Assembly (NCBI GenBank): GCA_031266415.1
Contig: JAISBB010000001.1
Span: 157,556 to 221,555, forward strand
Origin: Oscillospiraceae bacterium
GTDB lineage: Bacteria > Bacillota > Clostridia > Oscillospirales > Ruminococcaceae
Length of the DNA stretch: 64,000 nucleotides
Direction: 5' to 3'
A program made the position numbers and the translations under genes. The notes beneath the pieces are model-generated. The model did no database searches. It saw only the letters and a program-made list of their open reading frames with translations, and was not told where the DNA came from. This document shows positions 35,269-42,568 of this stretch, piece by piece. Every line of letters begins with the position of its first letter. Within the stretch, counting starts at the first letter, position 1.

Positions 35269-35995
35269 AAACCTTCCTCCTTTTTCTAGAAATCACCGTC
35301 ATTTTACTTAAATTGCCACTACCATTAATGTAATCACCCTCAAAATCAACCCAACTGCAATCACAAAACACATCACAAAAAGATACGTTTTTCAACATCA
35401 CATCAAAACTATCTAGGTCAAAAACTTTAAATTTTCTTTCACCTAACACTACATCATTTAATTCTAAATAAAATTTTGGTTTTTCATTCACCTGCTCTGA
35501 TTCCGAAATTGCCCCAAATCTTTCTAATTCAAATACTTTTTTTTGCGCTTTAATTTTGCACCCTGTGGCTCTTCCAATTTCGCTGCCATCTTTTATCAAC
35601 ACAATTGTTAAACTTTCAAATTCATTTTGCCCACAATTATAACTAACGTCACATACTATGGTTTTTAAACAACAATTTGTACTAGCATCATACTTCACCT
35701 CACTAAACAAAACCTCACTAATACCGAAATTTAATAGTTCCTCCGCAATCAAAAGAGCCACTTCATTGCAAGAAATCTTTTTGAAACGAACAGGCACAAA
35801 AATTGAAAACCGTAGTTTCATTTCACACTTTCTAAACATACAACCAAAGGCACGTATTAATTCCAACTCAAATAAAACTGTTGGCTTAATGAAAGTATTT
35901 TGTGTTTTTCCCCCTTCTTTAAGTAATAAAACACATTGCAAGTTCTCATTCTCCTCAAACCACTCTGAAATTTTCATCTTCAGCATTTCAAACAT
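35249..35995 (-). CDS. Unrecognised protein of the tail operon
   Basis: About 248 residues. The N-terminal half has an amphipathic helix (FEMLKMKISEWFEENENLQC) and beta strands with a helix (EVALLIAEELLNFGI), reminiscent of tail terminators. The C-terminal half is beta-rich and Cys-rich (SFCDVFCDCSWVDFEGDYI). The ATG at 35995 follows AAGGG by about 7 nt and lies within the end of the preceding gene. It may be a fusion of two small tail proteins. Function unknown. Confidence 0.55.
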   Translation of the reverse strand: MFEMLKMKISEWFEENENLQCVLLLKEGGKTQNTFIKPTVLFELELIRAFGCMFRKCEMKLRFSIFVPVRFKKISCNEVALLIAEELLNFGISEVLFSEVKYDASTNCCLKTIVCDVSYNCGQNEFESLTIVLIKDGSEIGRATGCKIKAQKKVFELERFGAISESEQVNEKPKFYLELNDVVLGERKFKVFDLDSFDVMLKNVSFCDVFCDCSWVDFEGDYINGSGNLSKMTVISRKRRKVCAKENG

Positions 35996-36320
35996 CTTCG
36001 AACCCTTCTTTTTTACAAATAAGCTTAATGTAAAACGGTGCATCTTTAAAATAATAGGTTTCAGACTCGGTAATGTAATAATATCTGCCATCCATTAGGA
36101 TATGTGCGCCACCGTCTAAGATTTTTTGCAATCTTTCCTCTGCTTTCAGCAAAAAAATATACTCCGTTAAATTGCACTTTCCTGGCCATAAAACTTCTGT
36201 TCCCATTTTGCGCAAATTTACAATGGCGTTAACTACCAGGCCATCTTCTTGCGTTCCATAAACGTAGCACTGGTTCCCTTCTTTTTGCAAGAAATCACCT
36301 AATATCTTCGCTAGTTCCAC
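35988..36320 (-). CDS. Small phage-derived protein
   Basis: About 110 residues with a helix at the start (ELAKILGDFLQKEGNQCYVY), mixed strands, and two adjacent aromatic patches (MDGRYYYITESETYYF). GGAGGG stands about 9 nt before the GTG at 36320; the frame is open to 36359. In position it corresponds to head-tail joining or minor tail genes. Not recognised. Confidence 0.5.
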   Translation of the reverse strand: MELAKILGDFLQKEGNQCYVYGTQEDGLVVNAIVNLRKMGTEVLWPGKCNLTEYIFLLKAEERLQKILDGGAHILMDGRYYYITESETYYFKDAPFYIKLICKKEGFEDV

Positions 36321-36336
36321 CAAATCCAACCCTCCT

Positions 36337-36699
36337 TCACACGCATCTAAATTCCACAAACTTTGCCTTCATATACTTTTTTGTGGCTTGCGAGTAATGC
36401 TCAACCAAATGCCTTGCCATTTCTAAAAGCTCCTGTTTGTTATTTTTAACGCTTACATCGCCTACTTTCACAGATTCCGCTTGATTTTGCATCTCAGTTA
36501 AAACATATTGAAAAAAAGTAATTGCTACACAAAGCATTAACAAATTTTGCTTGCCTTCCTCTAAATCTACTCCCACTTTAACACTGTTTTTAACTTGTTC
36601 AATTGCCGCCATACCAAGGTTTTTAATTAATTTCTCATCTTTGTTCTCAATTCCCGCCACAACATAAAAACACTCTAATAATTCTGTAATCTCAAATAT
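36337..36699 (-). CDS. Head-tail connector-like protein, probably AUA-initiated
   Basis: First gene of the tail-like operon. From the GTG at 36660 the product is 107 residues (MAGIENKDEKLIKN), but that start has no Shine-Dalgarno sequence. In the same frame, ATA at 36699 lies exactly 8 nt after a strong AGGAGGG and adds IFEITELLECFYVV. The result is a helical N-terminus like that of gp6/DUF3199-type connector proteins. The middle is helical (QNLLMLCVAITFFQYVLTEM). The family call is tentative; the AUA start is inferred from spacing. Confidence 0.55.
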   Translation of the reverse strand: MFEITELLECFYVVAGIENKDEKLIKNLGMAAIEQVKNSVKVGVDLEEGKQNLLMLCVAITFFQYVLTEMQNQAESVKVGDVSVKNNKQELLEMARHLVEHYSQATKKYMKAKFVEFRCV

Positions 36700-36748
36700 T
36701 TTTAAATCCCTCCTAATAAAGTTCTTTCAATTTTCGCAAGCAAAACAA

Positions 36749-36778
36749 AAAAGGTTGCACTCACAAATGCAACCTTTT
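36749..36778 (-). terminator. Strong intrinsic terminator upstream of the tail operon
   Basis: AAAAGGTTGCA (36749-36759) pairs with TGCAACCTTTT (36768-36778) around an 8-nt loop. On the minus strand a T-run follows directly. It lies between terminase and the first connector gene, only about 35 bp before that gene's ribosome binding site. It could insulate the tail operon or act as an attenuator. Confidence 0.72.
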
Positions 36779-37106
36779 CACCACACTTTAGCAAGTAGCC
36801 AAAAGCGCCTAAATTCATTTTTATTTAGTAGGAAGATGATGAGAAATGTAAAACCATGTTGATATTTGAGTACAAAAGAAACAACAGCAGCAAAATAATG
36901 TGTGTCACAGTAGTGCAACACCGGGAATATTGATGGCTTATGCTATCAGCTACGAACCCCGCCCAAACACCAAAATAAAATAAGCACAATAAGACTTAAT
37001 AAATCCTCACCACAAAAAAGTTAAAAAAATCCTTTTAAAGTAATCAATACTCTGAATCTGAACACATAATTTTAATTTTACTACGGCTAATCCTAAATTT
37101 TCACCA
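36779..37106. other. Gene-free gap after the terminase gene
   Basis: No supportable ORF is seen between the terminase stop and the hairpin at 36749-36778. In related phages this place holds portal, head protease and capsid genes, so the gap probably marks a deletion. A short region near 36930-36960 (GATGGCTTATGCTATCAGC) can form a weak stem. Nothing else is evident. Confidence 0.5.
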
Positions 37107-38375
37107 TTACTTTGCGAATCGTTGCGCTACGTAAGCAACCGAAGTTACAAGCTTAACTCCATTCATAACCGTTGCGACAAAGTAACGAATTTCGTCCATT
37201 GCGTGGTCATTTCGTTTAATCGGCTCATCATTCAATCTATTCTTATTCCATTCATAAAGTGAAAATTCTCTTATACTGTTGTGACAGCAACTACTAAAAA
37301 ATAATTCCCCAGATTTAAGCGCATTCGCAACCTGATTAATCCCAGAAATCACATCATTTTTTGCTTTAATCACTTTAAATCTACTTGATTTCCTAATGGT
37401 TTCTATAAAACTTGCAGCAGAAGGATCAACAATCACCGCTTCAATTTTGCGGTTCCCAGCCAATTGCTCAAGTGCTTCATAGTACTGAATATCTGTTCTT
37501 GTTTCACCTTTTACTTTAGAATCGTAGTAATATTCTTCAACACGAAACCATTTACTATCACTGCTCCCCCACAACCCAAACGAAGCCGGATTAACAATTC
37601 CATAGTCACAAGATATGAAAAACCGGTCAAAAAATTTTGGCAGCGAATCTAAAACATGAATTTTAGGCTCAAAACAAGAATAAATCAGTCCATCAGAGGC
37701 AACCCAACGCCCATGTATATATCTCTCATAAAACAGTCCAGAATAAAGCATTTGATAACGATTTTTTACTTCTTCCGAAAGCGTTAGGTTGTCCGCCATT
37801 TCAAAATGGACATAAAGAATATTTTTCAATTCTTTTTTCAAAATCCACTCCGTTAAAAACCAATGCCGTGGCCCTTGCGGATTGCAGCTAAACCAAAACT
37901 TAGATCCACTCACAGAACACCGCGCAATTGCCTGTTCCACAAAGGAACGCGGCATTAAGGCAACTTCATCAAATAAAACTCCCGCTAAAGTTATCCCCTG
38001 AATCATAGCAGCCGAAGACTCATCTTTTCCACCAAAAAGATAAAAGCGATTCCTTGCCCCCATTCCCACAAGGTCGAAGTAATTTTTTGATTCTTTTAAT
38101 TCAATTTTAAACCCCCAAGAACTCAAATATGGCAAAAGTGGGTAAATAACATTACGAGTTGCCGCTTGAATAGTTTTTCCACAAATAGCAAATAATCTCT
38201 TTTTAAAATGTTTTTGCGCCCACAAAAAAAATGAAATACTCAGACTAAAAGTTTTTCCACTCCTAATGGCACCATCACAAATAATTGCATTTTTAGTTCT
38301 GTGCTGCGACTTTTCACTCCACCAATTTAAAGCCAAAAGTTGTTTTTTTGAGAAGATAAGTTTATTGTCCTTCAT
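37107..38375 (-). CDS. Phage terminase large subunit (PBSX family)
   Basis: The packaging motor ATPase-nuclease, about 422 residues. The Walker A-like loop is CDGAIRSGKTFSLS near residue 40, Walker B is VLFDEVALM near 140, and the coupling motif SCNPQGP is near 170. The RNase H-like nuclease domain has FISCDYGIVNPASFGLW, VIVDPSAASF and a final KRNDHAMDEIRYF with acidic residues. All key residues appear intact, which is notable in a locus without capsid genes. The ATG at 38375 has GGAG 7 nt upstream and overlaps the terS end. Confidence 0.9.
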   Translation of the reverse strand: MKDNKLIFSKKQLLALNWWSEKSQHRTKNAIICDGAIRSGKTFSLSISFFLWAQKHFKKRLFAICGKTIQAATRNVIYPLLPYLSSWGFKIELKESKNYFDLVGMGARNRFYLFGGKDESSAAMIQGITLAGVLFDEVALMPRSFVEQAIARCSVSGSKFWFSCNPQGPRHWFLTEWILKKELKNILYVHFEMADNLTLSEEVKNRYQMLYSGLFYERYIHGRWVASDGLIYSCFEPKIHVLDSLPKFFDRFFISCDYGIVNPASFGLWGSSDSKWFRVEEYYYDSKVKGETRTDIQYYEALEQLAGNRKIEAVIVDPSAASFIETIRKSSRFKVIKAKNDVISGINQVANALKSGELFFSSCCHNSIREFSLYEWNKNRLNDEPIKRNDHAMDEIRYFVATVMNGVKLVTSVAYVAQRFAK

Positions 38376-38667
38376 TGCACTTCTCCACACTTTGAGCAAT
38401 CATATCATAAAGATCATTTTCGGTTATATCGCTTGAGCCTGTTAATTCGTAAAGCTTTTCTAACGCTTTTAAACAATCAACAAATTTTATTTCAAGACAA
38501 TTTTTCCCGACTTTAATCCCAGAAATTGCTGAAAAATCCAACCCCTTTACTTTTTTGTTAAAATCGCACTCGCCATCAAACAATAACTTAAGCACATTTT
38601 TCGACCTGCCAAAGGCAAGCTTCCTTAACATATTCACAATTTGGTTATATACTTTCTTTCTCTGCAT
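38362..38667 (-). CDS. Terminase small subunit, N-terminally shortened
   Basis: About 101 residues resembling the C-terminal part of Terminase_2/XtmA: RKLAFGRSKNVLKLLFDGEC, then GLDFSAISGIKVGKNCLEIK and FVDCLKALEKLYELTG, the usual oligomerisation and terL-contact end. The DNA-binding helix-turn-helix that normally precedes it is missing, so it may not recognise pac DNA. The ATG at 38667 has AGGGGG 8 nt upstream, inside the 3' arm of a hairpin. Confidence 0.65.
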   Translation of the reverse strand: MQRKKVYNQIVNMLRKLAFGRSKNVLKLLFDGECDFNKKVKGLDFSAISGIKVGKNCLEIKFVDCLKALEKLYELTGSSDITENDLYDMIAQSVEKCNEGQ

Positions 38668-38674
38668 AACAAAA

Positions 38675-38694
38675 GCCCCCTTCACTGAGGGGGC
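38675..38694 (-). terminator. Hairpin overlapping the terS ribosome binding site
   Basis: GCCCCCT (38675-38681) pairs with AGGGGGC (38688-38694) around a 6-nt loop; on the minus strand TTTTGTT follows. It looks like a terminator for the yajC-SCIFF unit, but its 3' arm is also the Shine-Dalgarno sequence (AGGGGG) of the terS-like gene. Folding would therefore hide that site. Confidence 0.6.
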
Positions 38695-38842
38695 CTAAAC
38701 AAAACCAATCAGTTGCAAAACTAAATGCAACCTCAAGTTTTACCTTTTGCACCAAATTAGCAAATCAATGCTACCAATAAATAAAGTTAAGCACCAAAAA
38801 CTCAACCCAATTGTACAAAAAACTTACAACATGGAAACGACC

Positions 38843-38995
38843 TTACGCTTCTTCTGATTTTTTTTGCTCGCATTTTTGGTTGGCAACAGAACAAGAAGTC
38901 TTTGCGGCAGACTGGCATGAAGCTTGGCATTCTCCACAACCAGAATCGCTGCAATTATTTATTTTGCTATTCACAAGGATTTTAACATGTTTCAC
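38843..38995 (-). CDS. scfA: SCIFF-type Cys-rich RiPP precursor
   Basis: A 50-residue peptide beginning MKHVKILVNSKINNCSDSGC and continuing GECQASCQSAAKTSCSVANQ, then KCEQKK. This is the SCIFF (six Cys in forty-five residues) family, universal in Clostridia, whose maturase forms Cys thioether links. The usual QSAC is QSAA here, while an extra Cys occurs at position 15, so the total stays six. The GTG start overlaps the yajC stop (GTGA). The typical neighbour maturase gene is not beside it. Confidence 0.88.
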   Translation of the reverse strand: MKHVKILVNSKINNCSDSGCGECQASCQSAAKTSCSVANQKCEQKKSEEA

Positions 38996-39396
38996 TTTCT
39001 TTTTCTTCCCTTCGCATTTTCTATTTCTTTTTGTTTCGCCATTCTTTCAGCAGCCGTAACATTTGATTTAATTGCACTCTTCTCAATCCGTAATTTACTA
39101 CGGTCACCTCCGGTTTCAAGCGTAAATACACTATCTTTCACAGAGGTAACAATTCCAACAATTCCACCAACGGTAACAACTTCATCCCCTACTTCTATGT
39201 CTTTTCTTATTGCAGCCTCTTCTTTTTCTCGTTTTTTTTGTTTTCTTCCAGCAAAAAACCACAAAGCCAACATAAAAACAAGCATTGAAAGAAAAAAAAC
39301 ATTATTTCCATTTTGGAATGGATTTTGCACTACTTGATTACTTGGTTGAACCATTGCCGTGTTCTTTGCTGCTTCTGTTACTGTGTTTGTTGCCAT
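38992..39396 (-). CDS. yajC: Preprotein translocase subunit YajC
   Basis: YajC is a small single-pass membrane subunit associated with SecDF. The N-terminus is polar, followed by one transmembrane segment (VFFLSMLVFMLALWFFAG, about residues 35-52) and a basic KQKKREKEE stretch. The conserved domain has IEVGDEVVTVGGIVGIV and FTLETGGDRSKLRIEKSAI. About 134 residues from the ATG at 39396. secD and secF are not in the window. Confidence 0.92.
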   Translation of the reverse strand: MATNTVTEAAKNTAMVQPSNQVVQNPFQNGNNVFFLSMLVFMLALWFFAGRKQKKREKEEAAIRKDIEVGDEVVTVGGIVGIVTSVKDSVFTLETGGDRSKLRIEKSAIKSNVTAAERMAKQKEIENAKGRKRK

Positions 39397-39417
39397 TAAA
39401 AAATCACCTCTCAATTA

Positions 39418-40770
39418 CTAACTTATCGGTTTTTTTCCATAGGAATTCGCTATTACCACAATCACTATTAAGAAAGTTAAAAAACCAAGGAACGGAACCA
39501 GGGAACTAGCCCCCGCTAAAACTCCGCCAACAATCATCACAAAAGCACCTAAAATCGCCAATACTGGACAAACAAACCCCTTGAAAGCACTTTTTATTTC
39601 TCCAGTTTTTTTCAATTTCATTACCCTAGTGTAAAGAACTGCATAAAGCACATATAAAAACGCAATTGAGAATTCAGAAAAATCAAATTCCAAACCAATT
39701 AAGTCAAACCGCTTTAAAACATAATTCACCACACTAACAACCAAAACAGAAACAAAAAAAAGTATAAAAGAAGCAATTGGCGGCCTACCATCTGCAGCAT
39801 TAGAAATAAACATTTTTTTCGCAGGGAACAAATCTCTTTCCGCCAATGGACCTGCAAAACGCAACGCACCCATAATATTTCCATTAATGGCACCCATAAT
39901 TGAGAGAACAACAAAGCCTAATAAAATTTTTGCACCATAAACTCCCCACAAACGCGAAGCTGCAACCTGAATATGTGCAGAACCTAGTGCAGCTATTTGT
40001 TGCGGATCAAGGTACATGCTTACACCAATAAAATACAAAATATATACACACAAAATTATAAGCGGCGCAATAGTAAATGCCAATGGAATTGTTTTTTTAG
40101 GATTTTTAATTTCATTTGTTATTGTTGCAGCAACCAACCAACCTTCAAAAGCAAACGCTATTGGACTAACAGCTGCAAGCCAAAATGTTGATTTCCAAGC
40201 ACTTGCAAACTCCGAGATCTGAATGGCACCAGGGTCACCTTTAAATATCCCAACCAAAATAAATGTAATTAGTGGAATGAACTTTAAAACTGTTGAAACA
40301 TTTTGAAATCTTCCACCAAAACCAGGGAACATATTCATCACCATGAAAAAAATGCACGTTGCACTACCAATCAGCACACTATTATTAAGCGTAGGCTCCA
40401 TCCCAAATAATTGGCATGAAAGCATTCCGCATATGTAAGCTTCTGTGCTAATAATAGCAGGAAAGTACCCAAACATATTAATCCAACCAACAATGCTTGC
40501 AAATTTTCTGTTAACAAAAACATCTGCAAAAGCCACCACTCCACCAGATTCTTCTGTTCTGGTTGCAAGTTCTGCAATAGTCAAACTTCCAAAAATAATA
40601 CTAATTCCAGCAATACAAAAAGCTAATATTCCAAATACAATGCTCCCATGAGTGAAAGCTAAAATACTATTTGTTTTAAAAAATATTCCGGAACCAATAA
40701 CTACCCCCATCATCATGGTTATTGTAGAAAATAAATTAAAACGCTTTGATTTATCATTTAATTCAACCAT
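39418..40770 (-). CDS. APC-family amino acid permease
   Basis: A twelve-helix amino acid/polyamine transporter of about 450 residues. Helix 1 has the substrate-binding MMMGVVIGSGIFFKTNSIL motif, helix 3 the TEESGGVVAFADVFV region, and SPIAFAFEGWLVAATITNEI and GAINGNIMGALRFAGPLAE follow. It resembles LAT-type exchangers such as SteT/YkbA. The ATG at 40770 follows GGGGG; the frame is open upstream to 40836. In a host-dependent cell, amino-acid exchange with the host would fit. Confidence 0.9.
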   Translation of the reverse strand: MVELNDKSKRFNLFSTITMMMGVVIGSGIFFKTNSILAFTHGSIVFGILAFCIAGISIIFGSLTIAELATRTEESGGVVAFADVFVNRKFASIVGWINMFGYFPAIISTEAYICGMLSCQLFGMEPTLNNSVLIGSATCIFFMVMNMFPGFGGRFQNVSTVLKFIPLITFILVGIFKGDPGAIQISEFASAWKSTFWLAAVSPIAFAFEGWLVAATITNEIKNPKKTIPLAFTIAPLIILCVYILYFIGVSMYLDPQQIAALGSAHIQVAASRLWGVYGAKILLGFVVLSIMGAINGNIMGALRFAGPLAERDLFPAKKMFISNAADGRPPIASFILFFVSVLVVSVVNYVLKRFDLIGLEFDFSEFSIAFLYVLYAVLYTRVMKLKKTGEIKSAFKGFVCPVLAILGAFVMIVGGVLAGASSLVPFLGFLTFLIVIVVIANSYGKKPIS

Positions 40771-41188
40771 TTCCCCCAAAACTCCCCTCGAAAAAATCCT
40801 CATCAGATTATAACACACATCTTCACAAATTTGCAAACGCTCAAAATATAATAATGACCATCTTAAGTTATTTCTAACAATACAACAATTAGTTATATGA
40901 TCTTTATTGTGCTACATGCATAAAATATTTTAACAGAACCTGAGTTTGAATTTTCAGAGAATACACCTATATATGCATTGCTATTTGTGGCAAAAGTGCC
41001 AATACTCAACCAACCTCGGACATAAAAATGCATTTTGAATAGTAAAAAACACATTTTATCAAAGTCTCTGTAAACGATTTTATCATTTTTCAAAATTTGA
41101 CAAAATTTACATTTTTGGCGTATAATCCGACATGTCGAATTAGCCGTTATGTGAAAAAATTTCATTAAACCCGGGAGGATTTTTTTAT
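40771..41188. other. Divergent intergenic region, permease / 3D protein
   Basis: This 418-bp AT-rich region separates the permease gene (minus) from the 3D-domain gene (plus). It holds a good plus-strand promoter at 41097-41126. A minus-strand frame at 40893-41264 overlaps that promoter and the 3D gene and is not credited. Nothing else is evident. Confidence 0.55.
41097..41126 (+). promoter_or_regulatory. Sigma-A-type promoter of the 3D-domain gene
   Basis: TTGACA (41097-41102) and TATAAT (41121-41126) with an 18-bp spacer. The TTG start of the downstream gene lies about 60 bp further, after GGGAGGA. Confidence 0.75.
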
Positions 41189-42130
41189 TTGAAGAGGACA
41201 GGAATATTTCTGGTACTCTTGACTTTTGGGGTATTTTGGGTAGGCTCAAGCAATATATCAGCATATAGGCTTGACTCCAAACGGGTAATCATTCCATGGG
41301 AAGAGTATCAAGCCAGCCAAATGAATCACGACCCAACTTATGCATGTGACCCCATGCAAACAGTGACTTTCGTAATTAATGGTGAAGAGTCATCAGCAAC
41401 ATTTCATGGGGACTGTGTGAAAGACGCGCTCAATTTCTTTGGCATAGTATTAGAAGGGGCAGATACAATTAATTTACCACTCAAAAAACCGCTTGAGGAC
41501 GGAGATAGAATTGAAATAACAAGCAAAACGAACACAAACCAAAGCTTCATAATCTATACACCACTCTTACCAGATGGTGCTGTTCGTGTTGTTGCAAGCA
41601 ATAACACACCCAGATCAAACCGAATAGTATTTAAATTCCCAGCAGGCACACAAGTTAGCGAGCTTTGGTTGCAAAATTTAAACCAAGAGGAACACTTAGA
41701 TAAATATAAAAAAGTGTGGGTGTATGTTGGAAAATCAGAGGAACATATCTCAATAAGAGAATTTAAAAACCTTGTTTTAAATGAAAACAATCACCCTACA
41801 ACATATGTGAAAAAAATAGACTCTATCCGCGCTTTTGCCTATTCCACAAGCAGCACAACCGGCAGAGGATCCACCGGGAACCCTCTGTTCCCAGGAACTG
41901 TTGCTGCTAATTTTTCTAAATTCCCGCCTGGAACTTTACTATACATAATAAGTGAAGACGGCAAAATCCCCTACGGCATTGCCACAGTAGAAGATACAAG
42001 CCCCCTTCTGCAACAAGGCGAAAATTTTTTAGATGTTTTTTTAGATAGTTTTGAAGAATCTTGCTGGTGGGGTGCAAGAAATGTAACTGTTTTTGTGCTG
42101 GAATACCCACCACAAAAGCAACCTCGCTAA
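41189..42130 (+). CDS. Secreted DUF348/3D-domain cell-wall protein
   Basis: About 313 residues with an N-terminal signal anchor (ILVLLTFGVFWVGSS-like, residues 6-24). One DUF348 ubiquitin-like domain follows (TVTFVINGEESSATFHGDCV, residues 58-110), and a C-terminal 3D domain begins RAFAYSTSSTTGRGSTGNP and ends WWGARNVTVFVLE. 3D domains occur in Rpf-like and MltA-like peptidoglycan lytic enzymes. Of the three signature Asp, the first (usually VAVDP) reads VAANF, while ED and LDVF are kept. A TTG start follows GGGAGGA. A wall-remodelling role is inferred. Confidence 0.82.
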   Translation: MKRTGIFLVLLTFGVFWVGSSNISAYRLDSKRVIIPWEEYQASQMNHDPTYACDPMQTVTFVINGEESSATFHGDCVKDALNFFGIVLEGADTINLPLKKPLEDGDRIEITSKTNTNQSFIIYTPLLPDGAVRVVASNNTPRSNRIVFKFPAGTQVSELWLQNLNQEEHLDKYKKVWVYVGKSEEHISIREFKNLVLNENNHPTTYVKKIDSIRAFAYSTSSTTGRGSTGNPLFPGTVAANFSKFPPGTLLYIISEDGKIPYGIATVEDTSPLLQQGENFLDVFLDSFEESCWWGARNVTVFVLEYPPQKQPR

Positions 42131-42263
42131 AATCCACCTCAAATGCAACTAACCAAACATCAGCGAAAACGGTAGTAGAATGAAATCGGCTGTTCCAATA
42201 CCGGCGAAAAGGACCGGACCATACAGGCAAAAAACAACAGCATAATTCTTAACTGACATTCTG

Positions 42264-42292
42264 TTGACATCTTATATAAGTTTTGATAACAT
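42264..42292 (+). promoter_or_regulatory. Promoter of the tRNA-Leu/tRNA-Ser pair
   Basis: TTGACA (42264-42269), a 17-bp spacer and TAACAT (42287-42292) lie 19 bp upstream of the first tRNA. Confidence 0.65.
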
Positions 42293-42311
42293 ACACATGT
42301 GTTGCAAATTT

Positions 42312-42393
42312 GCCGATGTGGCGGAATGGCAGACGCAGATGACTCAAAATCATCCGGGAAACCATGGGGGTTCGAGTCCCTTCATCGGCACCA
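42312..42393 (+). tRNA. tRNA-Leu (CAA)
   Basis: Acceptor arms GCCGATG and CATCGGC pair perfectly, followed by A and an encoded CCA. The anticodon stem-loop GATGA-CTCAAAA-TCATC gives anticodon CAA, and a short extra arm precedes the T arm GGGGGTTCGAGTCCC. It decodes UUG. Confidence 0.95.
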
Positions 42394-42406
42394 AAAAAAT
42401 TCAAGA

Positions 42407-42498
42407 GGAGAAGTATCGAAGTGGTCATAACGAGAACGACTCGAAATCGTTTGGCGGGTTCCCCCCGTCCGTGGGTTCGAATCCCACCTTCTCCGCCA
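42407..42498 (+). tRNA. tRNA-Ser (CGA)
   Basis: Acceptor arms GGAGAAG and CTTCTCC pair, followed by G and an encoded CCA. The anticodon stem-loop AACGA-CTCGAAA-TCGTT gives CGA, and a long extra arm (CGGG/CCCG) is present. It lies 13 bp after the tRNA-Leu gene. Confidence 0.95.
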
Positions 42499-42568
42499 AT
42501 AATTTGTACAACCGTTGTGAAAACTAAGCTCCTACCCACACTTCTGCAGGTTTTTATTTTAAATTCAC

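Noticed and set aside
40893..41264. Minus-strand 123-codon ORF before the 3D gene
   Set aside because: It overlaps the consensus promoter and start of the plus-strand gene and shows no family resemblance.
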